Source: Gerris lacustris (taxonomy: Eukaryota; Arthropoda; Insecta; Hemiptera; Gerridae). From it: 64,000 nt of DNA. Within the stretch, counting starts at the first letter, position 1. Each line of letters opens with the position of its first letter. Positions 43,603 to 56,201 of this stretch are shown piece by piece. The position numbers and the translations under genes are program-made. The notes below the pieces were generated by a model, which had not been told where the DNA came from, did no database searches, and saw only the letters and a program-made list of their open reading frames with translations. The DNA lies in NCBI GenBank assembly GCA_951217055.1, contig OX578280.1, forward strand, positions 18,639,394 to 18,703,393, given 5' to 3'.

Positions 43603-44670
43603 TATTGCAGATTAGGCATACTTAAGTTAGACATTAAAACGACTGTTTTTGCTTCAGTCTCTTTCACTCGATTTGTTTTTTCTAATCCCCCTCTGATATT
43701 TGTTGATCTAAAAGTATTTTTCGGCTTAATCGGGTTCAAATCATTACCTAAAATGATGTTTGTTGCTTGTACCATCGATTTTGTGAATCTCACTCTTAAT
43801 AAATAAAATACAAAGAGTAAAATTGTTAATTAACCGATAATTTGAGCTTTATGAGTTCTAATGATGCTCTAATGACTTTTAGGATAGCTATCTCCTTAGT
43901 TAATTAGTTTTGTGACTCTTTCAATAATAACTGCTTAACTCATTGTTATCATCACTTGTTTTAATTAAATGGCCGATCTTTATCGAAATTATATAGTTAT
44001 ACATTAATAACGATAAAACATAAATGAAATCGATACGACGATATTTTTCTTAGAATATCGATACGTTGGTATTTGTCGACTACGAATTCTTAGAATCTCT
44101 GTTTCCCGCCTTAAATTCCTACCTGATGTACTAAGGACTGCTTCTAAACCCTAGACAAGTTTGGAAATACGAGTAAAACTAAAACATTTTAGTTTACAAC
44201 AGATGATATTTCTTCTCAAGTAAAAAACAAAACTGAAATTCCTTTCTGAGAGATAACTAGTTAAATTTTCCTAACTAATATCAAGTAACTGAGCTTTTTA
44301 CATTTATTTTAATTTCAATATTAATTAATACCTATATAAGAATATTTTTTAATTAAAAAGAAATAATAGCGATTGCTATTAAGGTTAAAACTATTTAGCG
44401 TGTTGAAACTTATTACAAACTGACAAAAATTTTGTTGAAATCGGTCATACTGAATAAAACTCCAAACCCATCTATTTTTAATTCTATATATTAATTAGCA
44501 CAAATTGACAAGGAATTAGTACAGTTTTCAATCAAAGTAGGGAATAACTTCTACTTTTGACAGTAGTAGTACCTTTCTTAGTAACATTTGCCTTAATTAA
44601 ATTAGATGTCGTGGAACTTAATTCATATTTTAAGGTTCAAACTTGGTGCATACAATACTATTAATATGGT
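43603..44670. other. AT-rich DNA with a CGATA cluster
   Basis: 43980-44095 has six CGATA words. Overlapping frames at 43569-43806 match nothing known. No gene was recognised. Confidence 0.4.
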
Positions 44671-44897
44671 ACGTGGACTTCCGCGGCTGGAGGGATATTA
44701 ACGACTTAGATTTATCTCTTTATTGCGTATGCTTCCGTGATTGAAGTCATCATTAAGTTCTAGGTCTTCCGATGGTGACCGCGTCATGTTTGAAGAGTAT
44801 TCCGACGTTTCACCTCCTATGCTAGTGCCATCTTCAAGGTTGTACATGTTGTTCTGACGCGGTCACCACCGGAAGACCTAGAACTTTAGATTTATCT
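44671..44897 (-). mobile_element. Palindromic retroposon with hammerhead-like core, copy 2
   Basis: TTAGATTTATCT at 44706-44717 and 44886-44897 is the target duplication. The insert (44718-44885) starts ATTGCGTATGCTTCCGTG, then AGTTCTAGGTCTTCCGATGG. It ends CACCACCGGAAGACCTAGAA, so it has inverted arms of about 33 bp. On the minus strand the middle reads CTTGAAGATGGCACT, a loop, AGGAGGTGAAACGTCGG, a decayed form of the core. 44671-44693 is another left-end scrap (GTGGACTTCCGCGGCTGGA). Confidence 0.7.
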
Positions 44898-46639
44898 GTT
44901 AAGGACGCCACTGAAACAACAACAAATTTATCTATAAATAAATATGATGCTGCTTAAAGCTTTAAGTAATCATGATGCTTAATTATACTGATTAGTTTTC
45001 AACAGTAGAAGCGAACTAGAAGAATACTGGATTTCATCATAAATACGTAATACTTCATTTCATGATAAATGATTTCATATATCATATATAAGACCCTTTC
45101 TTTAGCGGAAAGATCGCAACTATAATAAATATTATTATAACTTAAATAATGTCTAAATCGGAGTCGTTTAAAACCTTATAATTCTTGTGAAATACAAACA
45201 AAAATACAAATCTATAAAACTATAGGTAAATTATATTTTTAGGTGGATAAATAATGGCACTAAAGTTGCTGCTTTTTCAACAGCTTCTAAGATGTTAATA
45301 ATTTCGATTTTGTCTTTAAACAACCTATAGTTTTAAATAATAGGTGCTCAAGTTGAGTGATGCCATAAAGAAGTCAAAAACGAACACTCTTCTTATATTA
45401 GTACATCACTTAATTTGTGGAGTGGATTTCCTTTATGTATTACTTCCTGCTTATATCTGTTCAATTGGCTCCTTTAAAGTTAACTTTATTATAGTCAGTA
45501 TTCTTATAGTACTAACTATGTAATGTAATAATAAGATATGACAATGTTTAAACAAATTTGATTATTTTTTTTAATTTTAACAATTAATATATTAATTCAG
45601 GGGCCCTTTACGGCAAACTCGAGCGTTCTGTATCAATTTTACATTGTTATGGCTTCTTTTTTGTAGAGAATAAAATTATACAATTTTTTGTGCTTTGAGT
45701 TATATTCAATATACTAAATTCAACATAATTCGGTACGAATCTCATTAACAAGTATACACTATTATTTTTCGTTTGACGAATTTCTAAAATATGGCTTGGT
45801 ATATTAAAAACTACAAAAAACTATCTACTTTAGTCGTTGCTGGAGGTCATCTAATAGTTAATTTTTACGTTAAAGGTTAAAATAAAACCAATTAATACTT
45901 GCCATTTAAAGTTTAACATGTGGCCACCAGATGTAAATACTCTAAAAATGTTAGTTTATAATAGTTTTACTGAGTATTCTTTTAATTTTATTATTAATTA
46001 TTTAACTGAAATTCTAAATATAAAGAATAGAACAAGTTCATAGATTATACCCTGTGGGAACCCTTAGAACCCGTTGATAAATAATTTCTCTTTTGTTCTT
46101 AAGTCCGATGAGGGTTACTATCTGGACGTGTAAATCTGCATGGACACGGTTAGGTGCGGGACATGGTAAATATGACCCTTCAGCCCTATTGTCTTTAGCT
46201 TGGCCAGTCAGGTCCTGCACTGACCTAAAGACGACTGGATCCTCATTAGACAATGAAGAAGACCGTTCAAACTTAATAAAACCTGTTTTAGTAAGGGACA
46301 AATTTAAAAAATTAAATTAAAGAAAAAAGAAGAAATTAAGAAAAGTAAAAAAAACAGAGGATTGTTTTAGAACAATAGATTCCGTTAGAAGACGGTGTGG
46401 TATTTTAGAAACGTTCGAACTACTTCGTTGTTATGTTCTACTGCTTAGTATTTTCGTTAGGACTTTTTATGTATAGACACATATTATGTCACTTCTATTA
46501 TCTCGCATGGCATACACACACTTATAAAGTGGTCAAGGTAGAATTGGAGGATTTAGGAAGATTTATCAGCTGGTTTCTGCTGTAGCTCCTCAACGTTTCG
46601 GTAGAAGTAACTTTTTATAAAGAAAATAAAAATATAAAA
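44898..46639. other. AT-rich DNA with a GC-richer patch at 46.1 kb
   Basis: 46060-46310 is GC-richer and open on both strands (75 and 87 codons), including TGSSLDNEEDRSNLIKPVLV on plus. I cannot assign it. It could be a decayed retroelement piece. 46591-46604 (CAACGTTTCGGTAG) resembles the reversed ribozyme-like core end. Confidence 0.35.
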
Positions 46640-47070
46640 ATGCATCCCTCCACTGGAATCGAGCCACGTATCCTTGCTTTTAAAGACCATTTTTTCCTCC
46701 ATTGTAGCTCAGTGGTTGCTCACAGCATTTGCAGCGTATACGCTAGGGTTCACTGCAATTTTTCCACCTCTTCGTAGCTTAGTGGCTAGAGCATCGCAAC
46801 ATATACTTAAGGATTCGCAGCAATCATTCCTCTGTCTCGTAGTAGCTTAACGGTTAGAGCATCGCAGTGTAGGCTCAAGGATCCACAGCATTTATTTCTC
46901 CACCACGTATTAGCTTAGAGTTTAGAACACATTGGCGTATACTCAAGAATCCGCAGCAAATATTCCTCCACCTCTTTGTAGCTTAGTGGTTAGGAAATCA
47001 CAGCATATTATACTCAAGGATTTGCAGCATATTATACTAAAGCATTTACAATTATTCCTCCGTCGCAGAT
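46640..47070 (+). repeat. Tandem array of five tRNA-like monomers
   Basis: TAGCT(C/T)AGTGGTTAGAGCA, the tRNA D-arm/A-box, recurs at 46705, 46775, 46843, 46911 and 46979, about 68-70 bp apart. Each is followed by CATCGCAGC..TATAC and an AAGGATTCGCAGCA-like segment where a T-arm/B-box would lie. The first unit has CTAGGGTTCACTGC, closest to a B-box. The units are too decayed to be working tRNA genes. Likely head monomers of a tRNA-derived SINE or a tRNA pseudogene amplified in tandem. A reversed GGAATCGAGCC lies just left at 46654. Confidence 0.7.
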
Positions 47071-47687
47071 ACTTTGCTGTGTACTTAAGACTGTGTGTAA
47101 ATTGAGTTGATGTATAGATTGTTGCCAATGGCTTTCAACATAAAATTTTATTCTACGTTTTCCAGTCAATTCATCTTTTACCAGAGCAAAAAATTGAACA
47201 AGTTAGAAGTAATAAAAGCACAACTTTTTATTCCTTCCTCACTCAATAATTCAATATTCATAACCATATGGTTGCTTCTTGACTCGTATAATATAACTTG
47301 GTTAAGTGATGTTTTATTCTCCCACATCTAATAGAACACTTCATTCCGTGATAGTTCTTTTTTCAACTTAATTACTATGTTCCCACAAGCTCTACAAGTA
47401 ATAATCCAACCTTTCAAGTAACTCTTTGTTGTAAGTAAGTTTCAAGAGGAAGTATCGAATAAAAGCATCATATATAATTGTAGGTTCTATTATTATAGTT
47501 TGTTTTGTGATAGGCTTACATTAGACCCTTCATTAAAAAATGGAGTGGAAATTCGCGATGTAAAATTAAAGAACCTTTTGCATCCACTTCTATAGTGGCG
47601 AATTTCGTTGATTTTATTCATACCAACCACGCGGAAATAAATGGCTCTTCGAAAGAAACTTCTTTTAAAAATAATTTCATTTTATCC
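47071..47687. other. AT-rich DNA without recognisable gene
   Basis: Small frames at 47107-47331 and 47595 onwards have no recognised similarity. The latter runs into the palindrome. Confidence 0.4.
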
Positions 47688-48955
47688 TACGAATCTAGCC
47701 CAGTTAATAAAGGTTTTTACCCGCAACTAATTTGGGGAAATCTGGATTTTTTCCTGATGATAGACCATGATAAAAGGTACATTCTCTCTAAAGTCCCCAC
47801 TTCTCTCCCTTGTGCTCTCCCCCCCCCCCCCCCACCCCCTCTTAAAGTTCAAAATTTACTTATTTTTCACTTTTTACGCAAAACTGTTTCTTTTTTGAAG
47901 AGAAGTATTATTAACAAAAATATTTCTCACATAATTCTGCACAAAAAAGGCCCTATGCATGTTTGAAGTGAGAAATTCCGTTTTCGAGATATTGTTGATA
48001 AAAATTACAATTTTTCATTTTTTCGAACCAAGATGTGTTAAAAACGACACTTCTGATTTTAATAAAATTTGGATGGTAGGTCATACTTAGCCTATTGTTG
48101 ATCCCATATAAATTTAAACCTTCTGCGCCCATTATTTTATCTTGCACATGCGCACAAACATACATTTATTTAGACCTTTATCTTCAAAAGTACTCAACTG
48201 ATTAATATGAAATTTGGATAATTTGTCGCAAGTAGCTTGCAGATAGCCCCAACTTAATTTCAACCGTCTGCGCTCTTTAAATTTTCTAAATTGGTTCCCT
48301 TTCTGTCTGTCTGTTGGTCAATTTTTTGTCTGTCTATTATGAATTAATGTATCAATTTAGCAAAATTTAAAGAGTGAATCGGTTGAAATTAAGTAAGGGC
48401 CATCTGTGGGATACTTGCGACAATCCATCCAAATTTCATATTAATCAGTTGAGTACTTTTGAAGATAAAGGTCTAAATAAATGTATGTTTGTGCGCATGT
48501 GCAAGATAAAATAATGGGCGCAGAAGGTTGAAATTTATATGGGATCAACAATAGACTAAGTATGACCTACCATCCAAATTTTATTAAATCAGAAGTGTTG
48601 TTTTTAACACATCTTGGTTCGAAAAAATGAAAAATTGAAATTTTTACCAACAATATCTCGAAAACGGTATGTCTCACTTCAAACATGCATAGGACCTTTT
48701 TTGTGCAGAATTATGTGAGAAATATTTTTGTTAATAACACTTCTCTTCAAAAAATAAACAGTTTTGCTTAAAAAGTGAAAAATAAGTAAATTTTGAACTT
48801 TAAGAGGGGGTAGGGGTGGGGGAAGCACAAGGGGGAGAAGTGGGGACTTTTGAGAGAATGTACCTCTTATCATGGTCTATCATTAGGAAAAAATCCAGAT
48901 TTCCCCAAATTAGTTGCGGGTAAAGCCTGTTTTTGGCCTTTATTGACTGAGCTAA
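47688..48955. mobile_element. Palindromic element with about 600-bp arms, containing family F
   Basis: Left arm 47688-48300 and right arm about 48335-48955 are near-perfect inverted copies. Outer ends are CCCAGTTAATAAAGG / CCTTTATTGACTGAGC. Inner blocks are TAATTTGGGGAAATCTGG, CATGCATGTTTGAAGTGAGA-type, CGAACCAAGATGTGTTAAAA and CACATGCGCACAAACATACA. The centre is a short GTCTGTCTGT spacer. The inner half is family F sequence. The left arm has a C run (47820-47834), the right arm a G-rich equivalent (48806-48822). The matching frames on both strands follow from symmetry. Confidence 0.85.
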
Positions 48956-49800
48956 TCGGGACACCAATGCAAACAAACACAAGCTCAAGAACACAAAATT
49001 AAAATGATAATTCAGAAATGATTTACTTTTTACTGACCCTCACTATCTCCGCACTTTATAGTGATTAAAATACTATAAAATCTGGCAATTAATGGTATCA
49101 CATATTGCTTTTGAGATTAGAGTTAAGCCATTTCAATTTACTCATCAAATATTCTAGGTTTATTGAATTTCTTTCGGAGAATCAAAAGCTCTAGCTTAAC
49201 TGTGATTTTGAAATACTCATGAGAGTGAAATTTGGATTTGTTTATTCTACCACAAAAGTTAATAAAATCCATTTCCTTCTTTTGTAGAATTTTAATCCCC
49301 TCAAATATTGATTCTACCTCAAGTGAATTTTTATTGGTGTAGGTAAAGTCAAATCAAGTTTAAGAAACTTAATTCTCTTTTTTGAACCTAGGCCCAGTAT
49401 ATCTGGTTTTTATTCTTGAAGAAGATGAGACCGGTTCCGCATTCCTGACTTGTAAGAAGTGGTTGGTTACATTCGTCTTCTAATAAAGTTTTTAAATGAG
49501 AAGCAAGGAAAATTAAGTTTTTATTTAAAATAAATTTAAGAAATAATTTACGTTCGTGCAATTTACAAAAGTTCATATGAATAATTAATCATAATAATTG
49601 CTGATGATTTTTAATTGAAATTATTAAGTGATAATAATTGAAGTTCAAGAAATATTATTGAAATAATGAAGTTCTAGGACTTATAAGTCGACCACATGAA
49701 ATGATTAGGTCCAGCGTTTGGAACCCAGTGTTGGAAGTAACAACAATTCGCAGTTAACATTGTTATTACTTACCTAAAGTAACATTTACTCCCATGATGT
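48956..49800. other. AT-rich DNA without recognisable gene
   Basis: Nothing recognised apart from short chance frames. Confidence 0.4.
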
Positions 49801-50230
49801 TTTACTTCCGAGCTTGCCGAAACTAACGGAAGCATTCCGAAGTACGACATTTTGTGTTGACGCAAATCTTTTTCTGACATAAGAGAACATTTTTGGTCTC
49901 GTGATTGCTTTTGGTCTTTCACCATTTTTGCGAACTCTTCCGATTTTAATGAATTTTGAATGATAGCTCATAATTTAGCCCATTGTTGTTCCCATACCTT
50001 CTATGCCTAAGGTCCATCCCTCGAATTAGTTACTACCTTTAATAGATCATTACAATTTCAACCTTCTGCACACATTTCTTCCTTCCGCATGCGCACAAAT
50101 ATTTTTTTTTATTAACAACTATATCTTTTTAACTACTCATCAAATTCAGAAGAAATTGGAATAGTTTGTTGAAAGCAGCTCACAGATCACAGATGATCCC
50201 ATATTAATTTCAACTGTTTAATGATGAATA
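49801..50230 (+). repeat. Family F repeat
   Basis: TTACTTCCGAGCTTGCCGAA, AACGGAAGCATTCCGAAGTA, GAGAACATTTTTGGTCTCGT, TTTTTGCGAACTCTTCCGAT, CTTCCGCATGCGCACAAATA, CCATATTAATTTCAACTGT. Diverged but colinear. Confidence 0.75.
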
Positions 50231-50312
50231 AAAATAAATGTGACCCCACTGGGCATCGAAATAGGTCCAAACAACTACACTTTCATTTCCCCTGTGGGAT
50301 CATAATATTAGG

Positions 50313-50355
50313 ACTTGAGAAAGCTATGTACAACACTGATTGGCACACAATTTTT
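50313..50355 (+). repeat. Motif D copy
   Basis: GACTTGAGAAAGCTATGTAC and AACACTGATTGGCACACAAT, a diverged copy. Confidence 0.55.
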
Positions 50356-50367
50356 CTTCCAATGATT

Positions 50368-50432
50368 GAGGGCGAAACATCTGGACCCAAACTTTTCATG
50401 ACGCTGTCACCACCAGAAGAGTATAACTCTTA
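50368..50432 (+). repeat. Fragment of the ribozyme-like retroposon
   Basis: GGGCGAAACATCTGGACC, then CTTTTCATGACGCTGTCACC and ACCAGAAGAGTATAACTCTT follow the 3' half of 44.7 kb copy 2 read on its minus strand. The CTGAAGAT half is absent. Confidence 0.6.
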
Positions 50433-50831
50433 AAAAATAGTATAACTCTAAAATAACTGCTTAATGAGACTAACCGCGAAAGCCTTCTTAATAAAATTAA
50501 ATAAATTGAATTCATTCTTCGAGATTAAGATTATTATTTAAGAGTTTTTTTTTATAAATGTCAATAAGCAAGATAATCATAAATCATTGACTTGAAAAGA
50601 GGGTGTATTGGCTTTTGCCTCATTCTATGTTAATTCTCAAAGCAATTTTAATAATAATTAATACCTTATGACCTAAAGTTGGATAATTAGAAAACAATTA
50701 TTATATTTTCTGAAATAACTTGCTGCTAATTAGTTTTATTCGTTCTAATTAAACTTTCTGATAAATAAAGTTTATCAGATCCTCACCAAGTCAAATCAAA
50801 ATCCGCTTTGAATAAAGGAGACCTCAAAATA
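50433..50831. other. AT-rich spacer
   Basis: Nothing recognised. Confidence 0.4.
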
Positions 50832-51404
50832 AAAAATCGGACGAACTTTCTCATATACGAGTTCATAATTACTAAGCCCAGTGTTTTCCATTTATTAGTT
50901 TTTGTAGGAACATTTAATTATTATTGAACATTTTATCAAAATGTATTATAAAAATAACTTCTCCACGGCGGGGTATCGAACCCAGCACATCTATCCTTCA
51001 GCGTTTAAAGCTATTTTCTCAGGAACTAGATATTTCCGGGAAAAACGGCTTATATCGTTAGATTTGTATTCAAAATGTCTACATTTTAAATAATTAGCAA
51101 CATCGTCGAAACTGTTTTCGAGAATTTTTTTTTTCACGTTTGTTCAGACTTTTTGGGGGTTATCACCCCCAAATTTGGGGCTATAATTCATTTCTCAATT
51201 TCCCTTAGGGGTATGATTGTTCTGAACATGCATGCCAAATATCGTTAAAATCGGTTCAGTAGTTAAAACTCCAGACGTCTGCACAGACAAAAGACAGCGA
51301 CGACAGACTGACGTTTTTCAAAAACCACTTTTTTGGACTCTGGGAACCTCAAAACATGTAAATCGAATGATCGTGCCATCACAATACTTTCTGAGAAAGT
51401 TAAA
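50832..51404 (-). repeat. Family A repeat, copy 11
   Basis: AAAAAATCGGACGAACTTTC (a small deletion at the end) to CACAATACTTTCTGAGAAAG. Reverse B-box region GGGGTATCGAACCCAGC is mutated (about 50969). Confidence 0.85.
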
Positions 51405-52453
51405 AAATTTAATTAACTATAATTTTGCCAATAAATAAAATAAATCTCTTTGAAAATATTAATAATTTTCATTGCCATCATAAATAAGTAATAAATAATT
51501 ATTAAAATATATCATAAATCAGTCAAACTTTCAGCTCTCTAAGTAGTTGGAAATAGCGCTAAAAATTTATTATTAAATTTGTATCTCAATAAAAAATGAA
51601 GTTAAATACAATCGTGACAAAAAACATCTATATTTCATGTCTCTATTGAATGGTTTTATACCACATAATACACACACTCACACACACATCCACGTTCATT
51701 CACTTGGTATTGTGTTTTGACTAGAACCGCAATTCAGTTTAATCTTGAAGTATTATTCAGTACGTATTTATGTTATTTTAAAAGAAATTGTGACTCATAC
51801 TTGATAATTTTGAAGTTGTTTGCCCTCTAGTATCAAAAACATTATATTAGCTTAGAGATTTTTTTCAAGTTAATGCTTAAACTTAAAAAATAAGTTCAGA
51901 TACCAAACATGTATAGTCAGAAGTTAATACAAACAGTAGTTTTTTGCATTTTGTTTATGATATACATATACCCTTGGTAAGCAGGTAGGACAGATAACAT
52001 TGTACCATGTGGTTGAGTACTGAGCAGGTATAGGTAGGTCTTAAGTTGTTTTTTCCAACGTCTGGCTTTGCTTAAACTTAAAATCCATGATCCTTTTTTT
52101 ATGACTTTTCTTATCTTGCGTATTTTGCTACTTTTAAAGGTCTAAAAATCTTTAAATAATGCATTCGTAATGTCATTTTCAACTAGTTATATTTATGGTT
52201 TATTTGAAATAATTTTCTCCTATATATTTATCAAACGTTGAAGAAAGAATATAAATATCTCTAAATTAATTAAAAAAAAAAATTATCCGTTTTACAAACT
52301 GTTTTGACCACTTTAGTTAGATAGCATCAGTGAACTTTTCAAGTTTGAATTACTATCAATATGTTTCATAAAATCATTGTAGCATCAACTAACTTTGCTT
52401 AGCAGGCTTAAATTGGGTAATAAACAAAATAAGGTCGATCTATTGGTCATAGA
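51405..52453. other. AT-rich DNA without recognisable gene
   Basis: A short CA-rich stretch lies at 51667-51690. Nothing else was recognised. Confidence 0.4.
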
Positions 52454-52520
52454 CAGTGCCGGATTTAGGATATTTGAGGCCCTAGGCCAAATTTTACTAG
52501 CGGCCCCCACATTGTTTTTT
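52454..52520 (+). mobile_element. hAT-like element end (one side only)
   Basis: CAGTGCCGGATTTAGGATAT then TTGAGGCCCTAGGCC. CAGTG(G/C)CGGATTTAGG is a common hAT-type terminus in arthropods. No second end was found, so this is a truncated relic. Confidence 0.45.
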
Positions 52521-52829
52521 CATCCTAGTTTTTATGAACTATAGAAGTTCTATAATTGGGTTTTCTCTGGATTTTTTTACAAAACCGTTATGGAAAATTA
52601 CCATTCCTAGGCCTAACTTAATTAAAGTTAAAAAAGTATAATGAACTATAATAAATTGGAAGATTTTTCTTAACTCTTAAAATACTTTTTAATTTGGTTT
52701 TACGTACTACATAATATGTGGTAAGGTTTTAATAAATAGGCCGATAAAACTCATACTTTTTATTGAATTTTATTAACTTGTAGAACCTTTTTTAAAAACT
52801 TAAAACTTATAAATATAAAATGTATTGTT
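52521..52829. other. AT-rich spacer
   Basis: Nothing recognised. Confidence 0.4.
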
Positions 52830-53215
52830 CAGGAGATTGCATGCAAAAGAGTGTTAGACTAACATCATATTTTTTACAGGGACCAAAAGATTACTCTTTT
52901 GGTCCCTGAAAAAAATATGTTTTCGGCTATGTTCGTTTGCAGGACGTAAGCTCATCAGCTTGGCAATAGGCATTTGAAAAAAAAAAACCGACAGAGAGTG
53001 TCATGTCCCGGCCATTTTGGTGGACAATATGATTTTCATGATCCTGAGTTCGAAATGTGTTAGTAGACAAAAAATCAAGTTCATATTACCTTGTCACTTG
53101 ATATAGGTGACCACTCATATTTGAAGTAATTGAATTAATAAATAACTTATCAAGTGACAAGCTAAAATCACCTTGACATTTGGTCTACTAACTAACTCAG
53201 TACTCAGGATCATAC
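52830..53215. mobile_element. Family E fold-back element
   Basis: Left arm from TTCAGGAGATTGCATGCAAA to CCTTGTCACTTGATATAGGT. Shorter right arm from TTATCAAGTGACAAGC to ACTCAGTACTCAGGATCAT. Inside the left arm is a private hairpin, CAGGGACCAAAAGA-ttac-TCTTTTGGTCCCTG (52877-52908), extended outward by T and A runs. Confidence 0.78.
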
Positions 53216-53355
53216 ACAAATTCAAGAAATACACCTTTGAATATACTGTGTCAAAGCCGCTGAGCGGTAATCCATATTAATGTATTGCCCATATCAGACA
53301 CACGCAGGAAAATATAAGGGTCCTTGGTTTTGCCTACGGACTAATAAAAACGGAA

Positions 53356-53391
53356 AAATAATCTGCCAATTAGAGTGGCATGTAGCTTCAT
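53356..53391 (-). repeat. Motif D copy
   Basis: Reverse form AAATAATCTGCCAATTAGAG then TGGCATGTAGCTTC. Confidence 0.65.
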
Positions 53392-53497
53392 CTTTCGTAT
53401 AGTAAATTGATTTTATACTTTTACAAACTGTAATTGTCAAATTTATTTAATTTTACCCCGTTTTTTAAATCTGTCAAACTTATTTTGATTTTTCTCA

Positions 53498-53965
53498 TGA
53501 ATTAATGTACTTGTATCAATTTAGTAAAATTTAAAGAGCGTATACGGTTGCATATAATCTGGTGCTATCTGAGATCTACTTTTGATAAACCATCCAAATT
53601 TCATAAAAATCAGATGAGTACTTATGAAGATATAGGTGTAAATAAATGTATGTTTGTGCGCTTGTTGAAGATAAACAAATGGGCGCAGAAAGTTGAAACT
53701 TATAAGGGACCAACAATGGGCTAATTGTGACCTACCATACAAATTTTATTAAAATCGGACGTGTATTTTAGGATATGTTCGCAAAAATTGAGTGACAGAC
53801 AGACCGACTGACAGGAAGACACGAAACCAACAATGATCTCTGGTTTCTGAAACAGATTTCTGTCTTACATTTTTTAAATCGGCGACAAAAAAAAAATATA
53901 TATATTTCGTTCTTCAGAATGATCACATAACTTCCTCTAGTTACCTTCGGTAAGCTCGGAACCGA
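53498..53965 (-). repeat. Family F repeat, longest simple copy
   Basis: Reverse orientation: TGAATTAATGTACTTGTATC, TTTGTGCGCTTGTTGAAGAT, AAGGGACCAACAATGGGCTA, GACAGACAGACCGACTGACA, AGAATGATCACATAACTTCC, and the end TTACCTTCGGTAAGCTCGGA. Together with 18218, 42507 and 49801 it defines the family. Confidence 0.85.
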
Positions 53966-53974
53966 AAGGTGTAA

Positions 53975-54134
53975 AAGAATTTGTCTCTGTTAGCAAATTT
54001 TCAAAGAAAATTAAGCTACATATTGCAATGGCTTCAAAATTTTTGTAATGCGAATTTTTGAAAATTTTCTCCATGGAAATCAATCCGTTTTAGACCATTC
54101 TGAATCGATTCCTAAAATTTAACACTTTTTTATG

Positions 54135-54189
<55 letters not shown>

Positions 54190-54590
54190 CACTGCAGACG
54201 GTATGTCCTCTTAGGATGCACTTAAAAATTTCAAACAAATTTTAAAATGTCAATAGTTTCAAAAGAATGAAGGAGTTCGTTGGCCAGAATTTTTGGAGTC
54301 CATTTAAGGGTCAAAAATAGTATAAAAACATGATTTTACCCCCTCTTATATGAAAATATGACAAAAATGTACATAACAATTACTGTACTCTTAAAGAGCT
54401 TTTCAACGGCATGCATCTTGAAGGGTAAATGCTATTATGACTTTTGTACCCTGTACTCCCGTGTACCAAATTTCTTTTTTCTCCCATCCAAATTCTAAAC
54501 CAAGATTTTTCTATATTATCAGCATAAGCCAATAATACGCAAATCTCTTTGAAAATTCACTCATTGAGTCATGGTGCATGACTGGACTTT
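53975..54590 (+). repeat. Family G repeat with internal TA/TG microsatellite
   Basis: GTTAGCAAATTTTCAAAGAA, ATGGAAATCAATCCGTTTTA, then (TATG)/(TA)/(TG) tract at 54133-54189, GATGCACTTAAAAATTTCAA, GGCCAGAATTTTTGGAGTCC, GCATGCATCTTGAAGGGTAA. The reverse complement of the whole unit is at 58050-58725. Confidence 0.85.
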
Positions 54591-55934
<1,344 letters not shown>

Positions 55935-56034
55935 TACTAGAATAATAAGGGCATTTACAACAGTACCTAATATGCAGCAGGGGGGGCCACTTTAGTGGCC
56001 TCTGATGTGAGGAAAAGTTCCGTGGTACCCCGTA

Positions 56035-56190
56035 TCTAATTCTTTTTATGTATGTATGTATGTGTCACTCCAGACATCTCACGCTAGGATGCACTTGAAA
56101 AATCCAAACAAATTTTAAAATGTCAACAATATCAAAAGAAAGGATGATGAGTTCATTTAGGGGTCAAATTTTGACAATTTAGGGTCATTG
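56035..56190 (+). repeat. Family G fragment
   Basis: TTTTTATGTATGTATGTATG then TGTCACTCCAGAC, AGGATGCACTTGAAAAATCC and AATTTTAAAATGTCAACAAT. Same order as in the other two copies. Confidence 0.75.
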
Positions 56191-56201
56191 GTGTATATCA
56201 T

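Noticed and set aside
46038..46320. Overlapping 87- and 75-codon frames in a GC-richer patch
   Set aside because: Open on both strands, no motif recognised; possibly a decayed element, not enough for a gene call.
46705..46780. First unit of the tRNA-like array as a real tRNA
   Set aside because: Anticodon stem and T-stem do not pair convincingly; called a repeat instead.
47595..48994. Several 64-123 codon frames around 47.6-49.0 kb
   Set aside because: Mirror images produced by the 600-bp palindrome.
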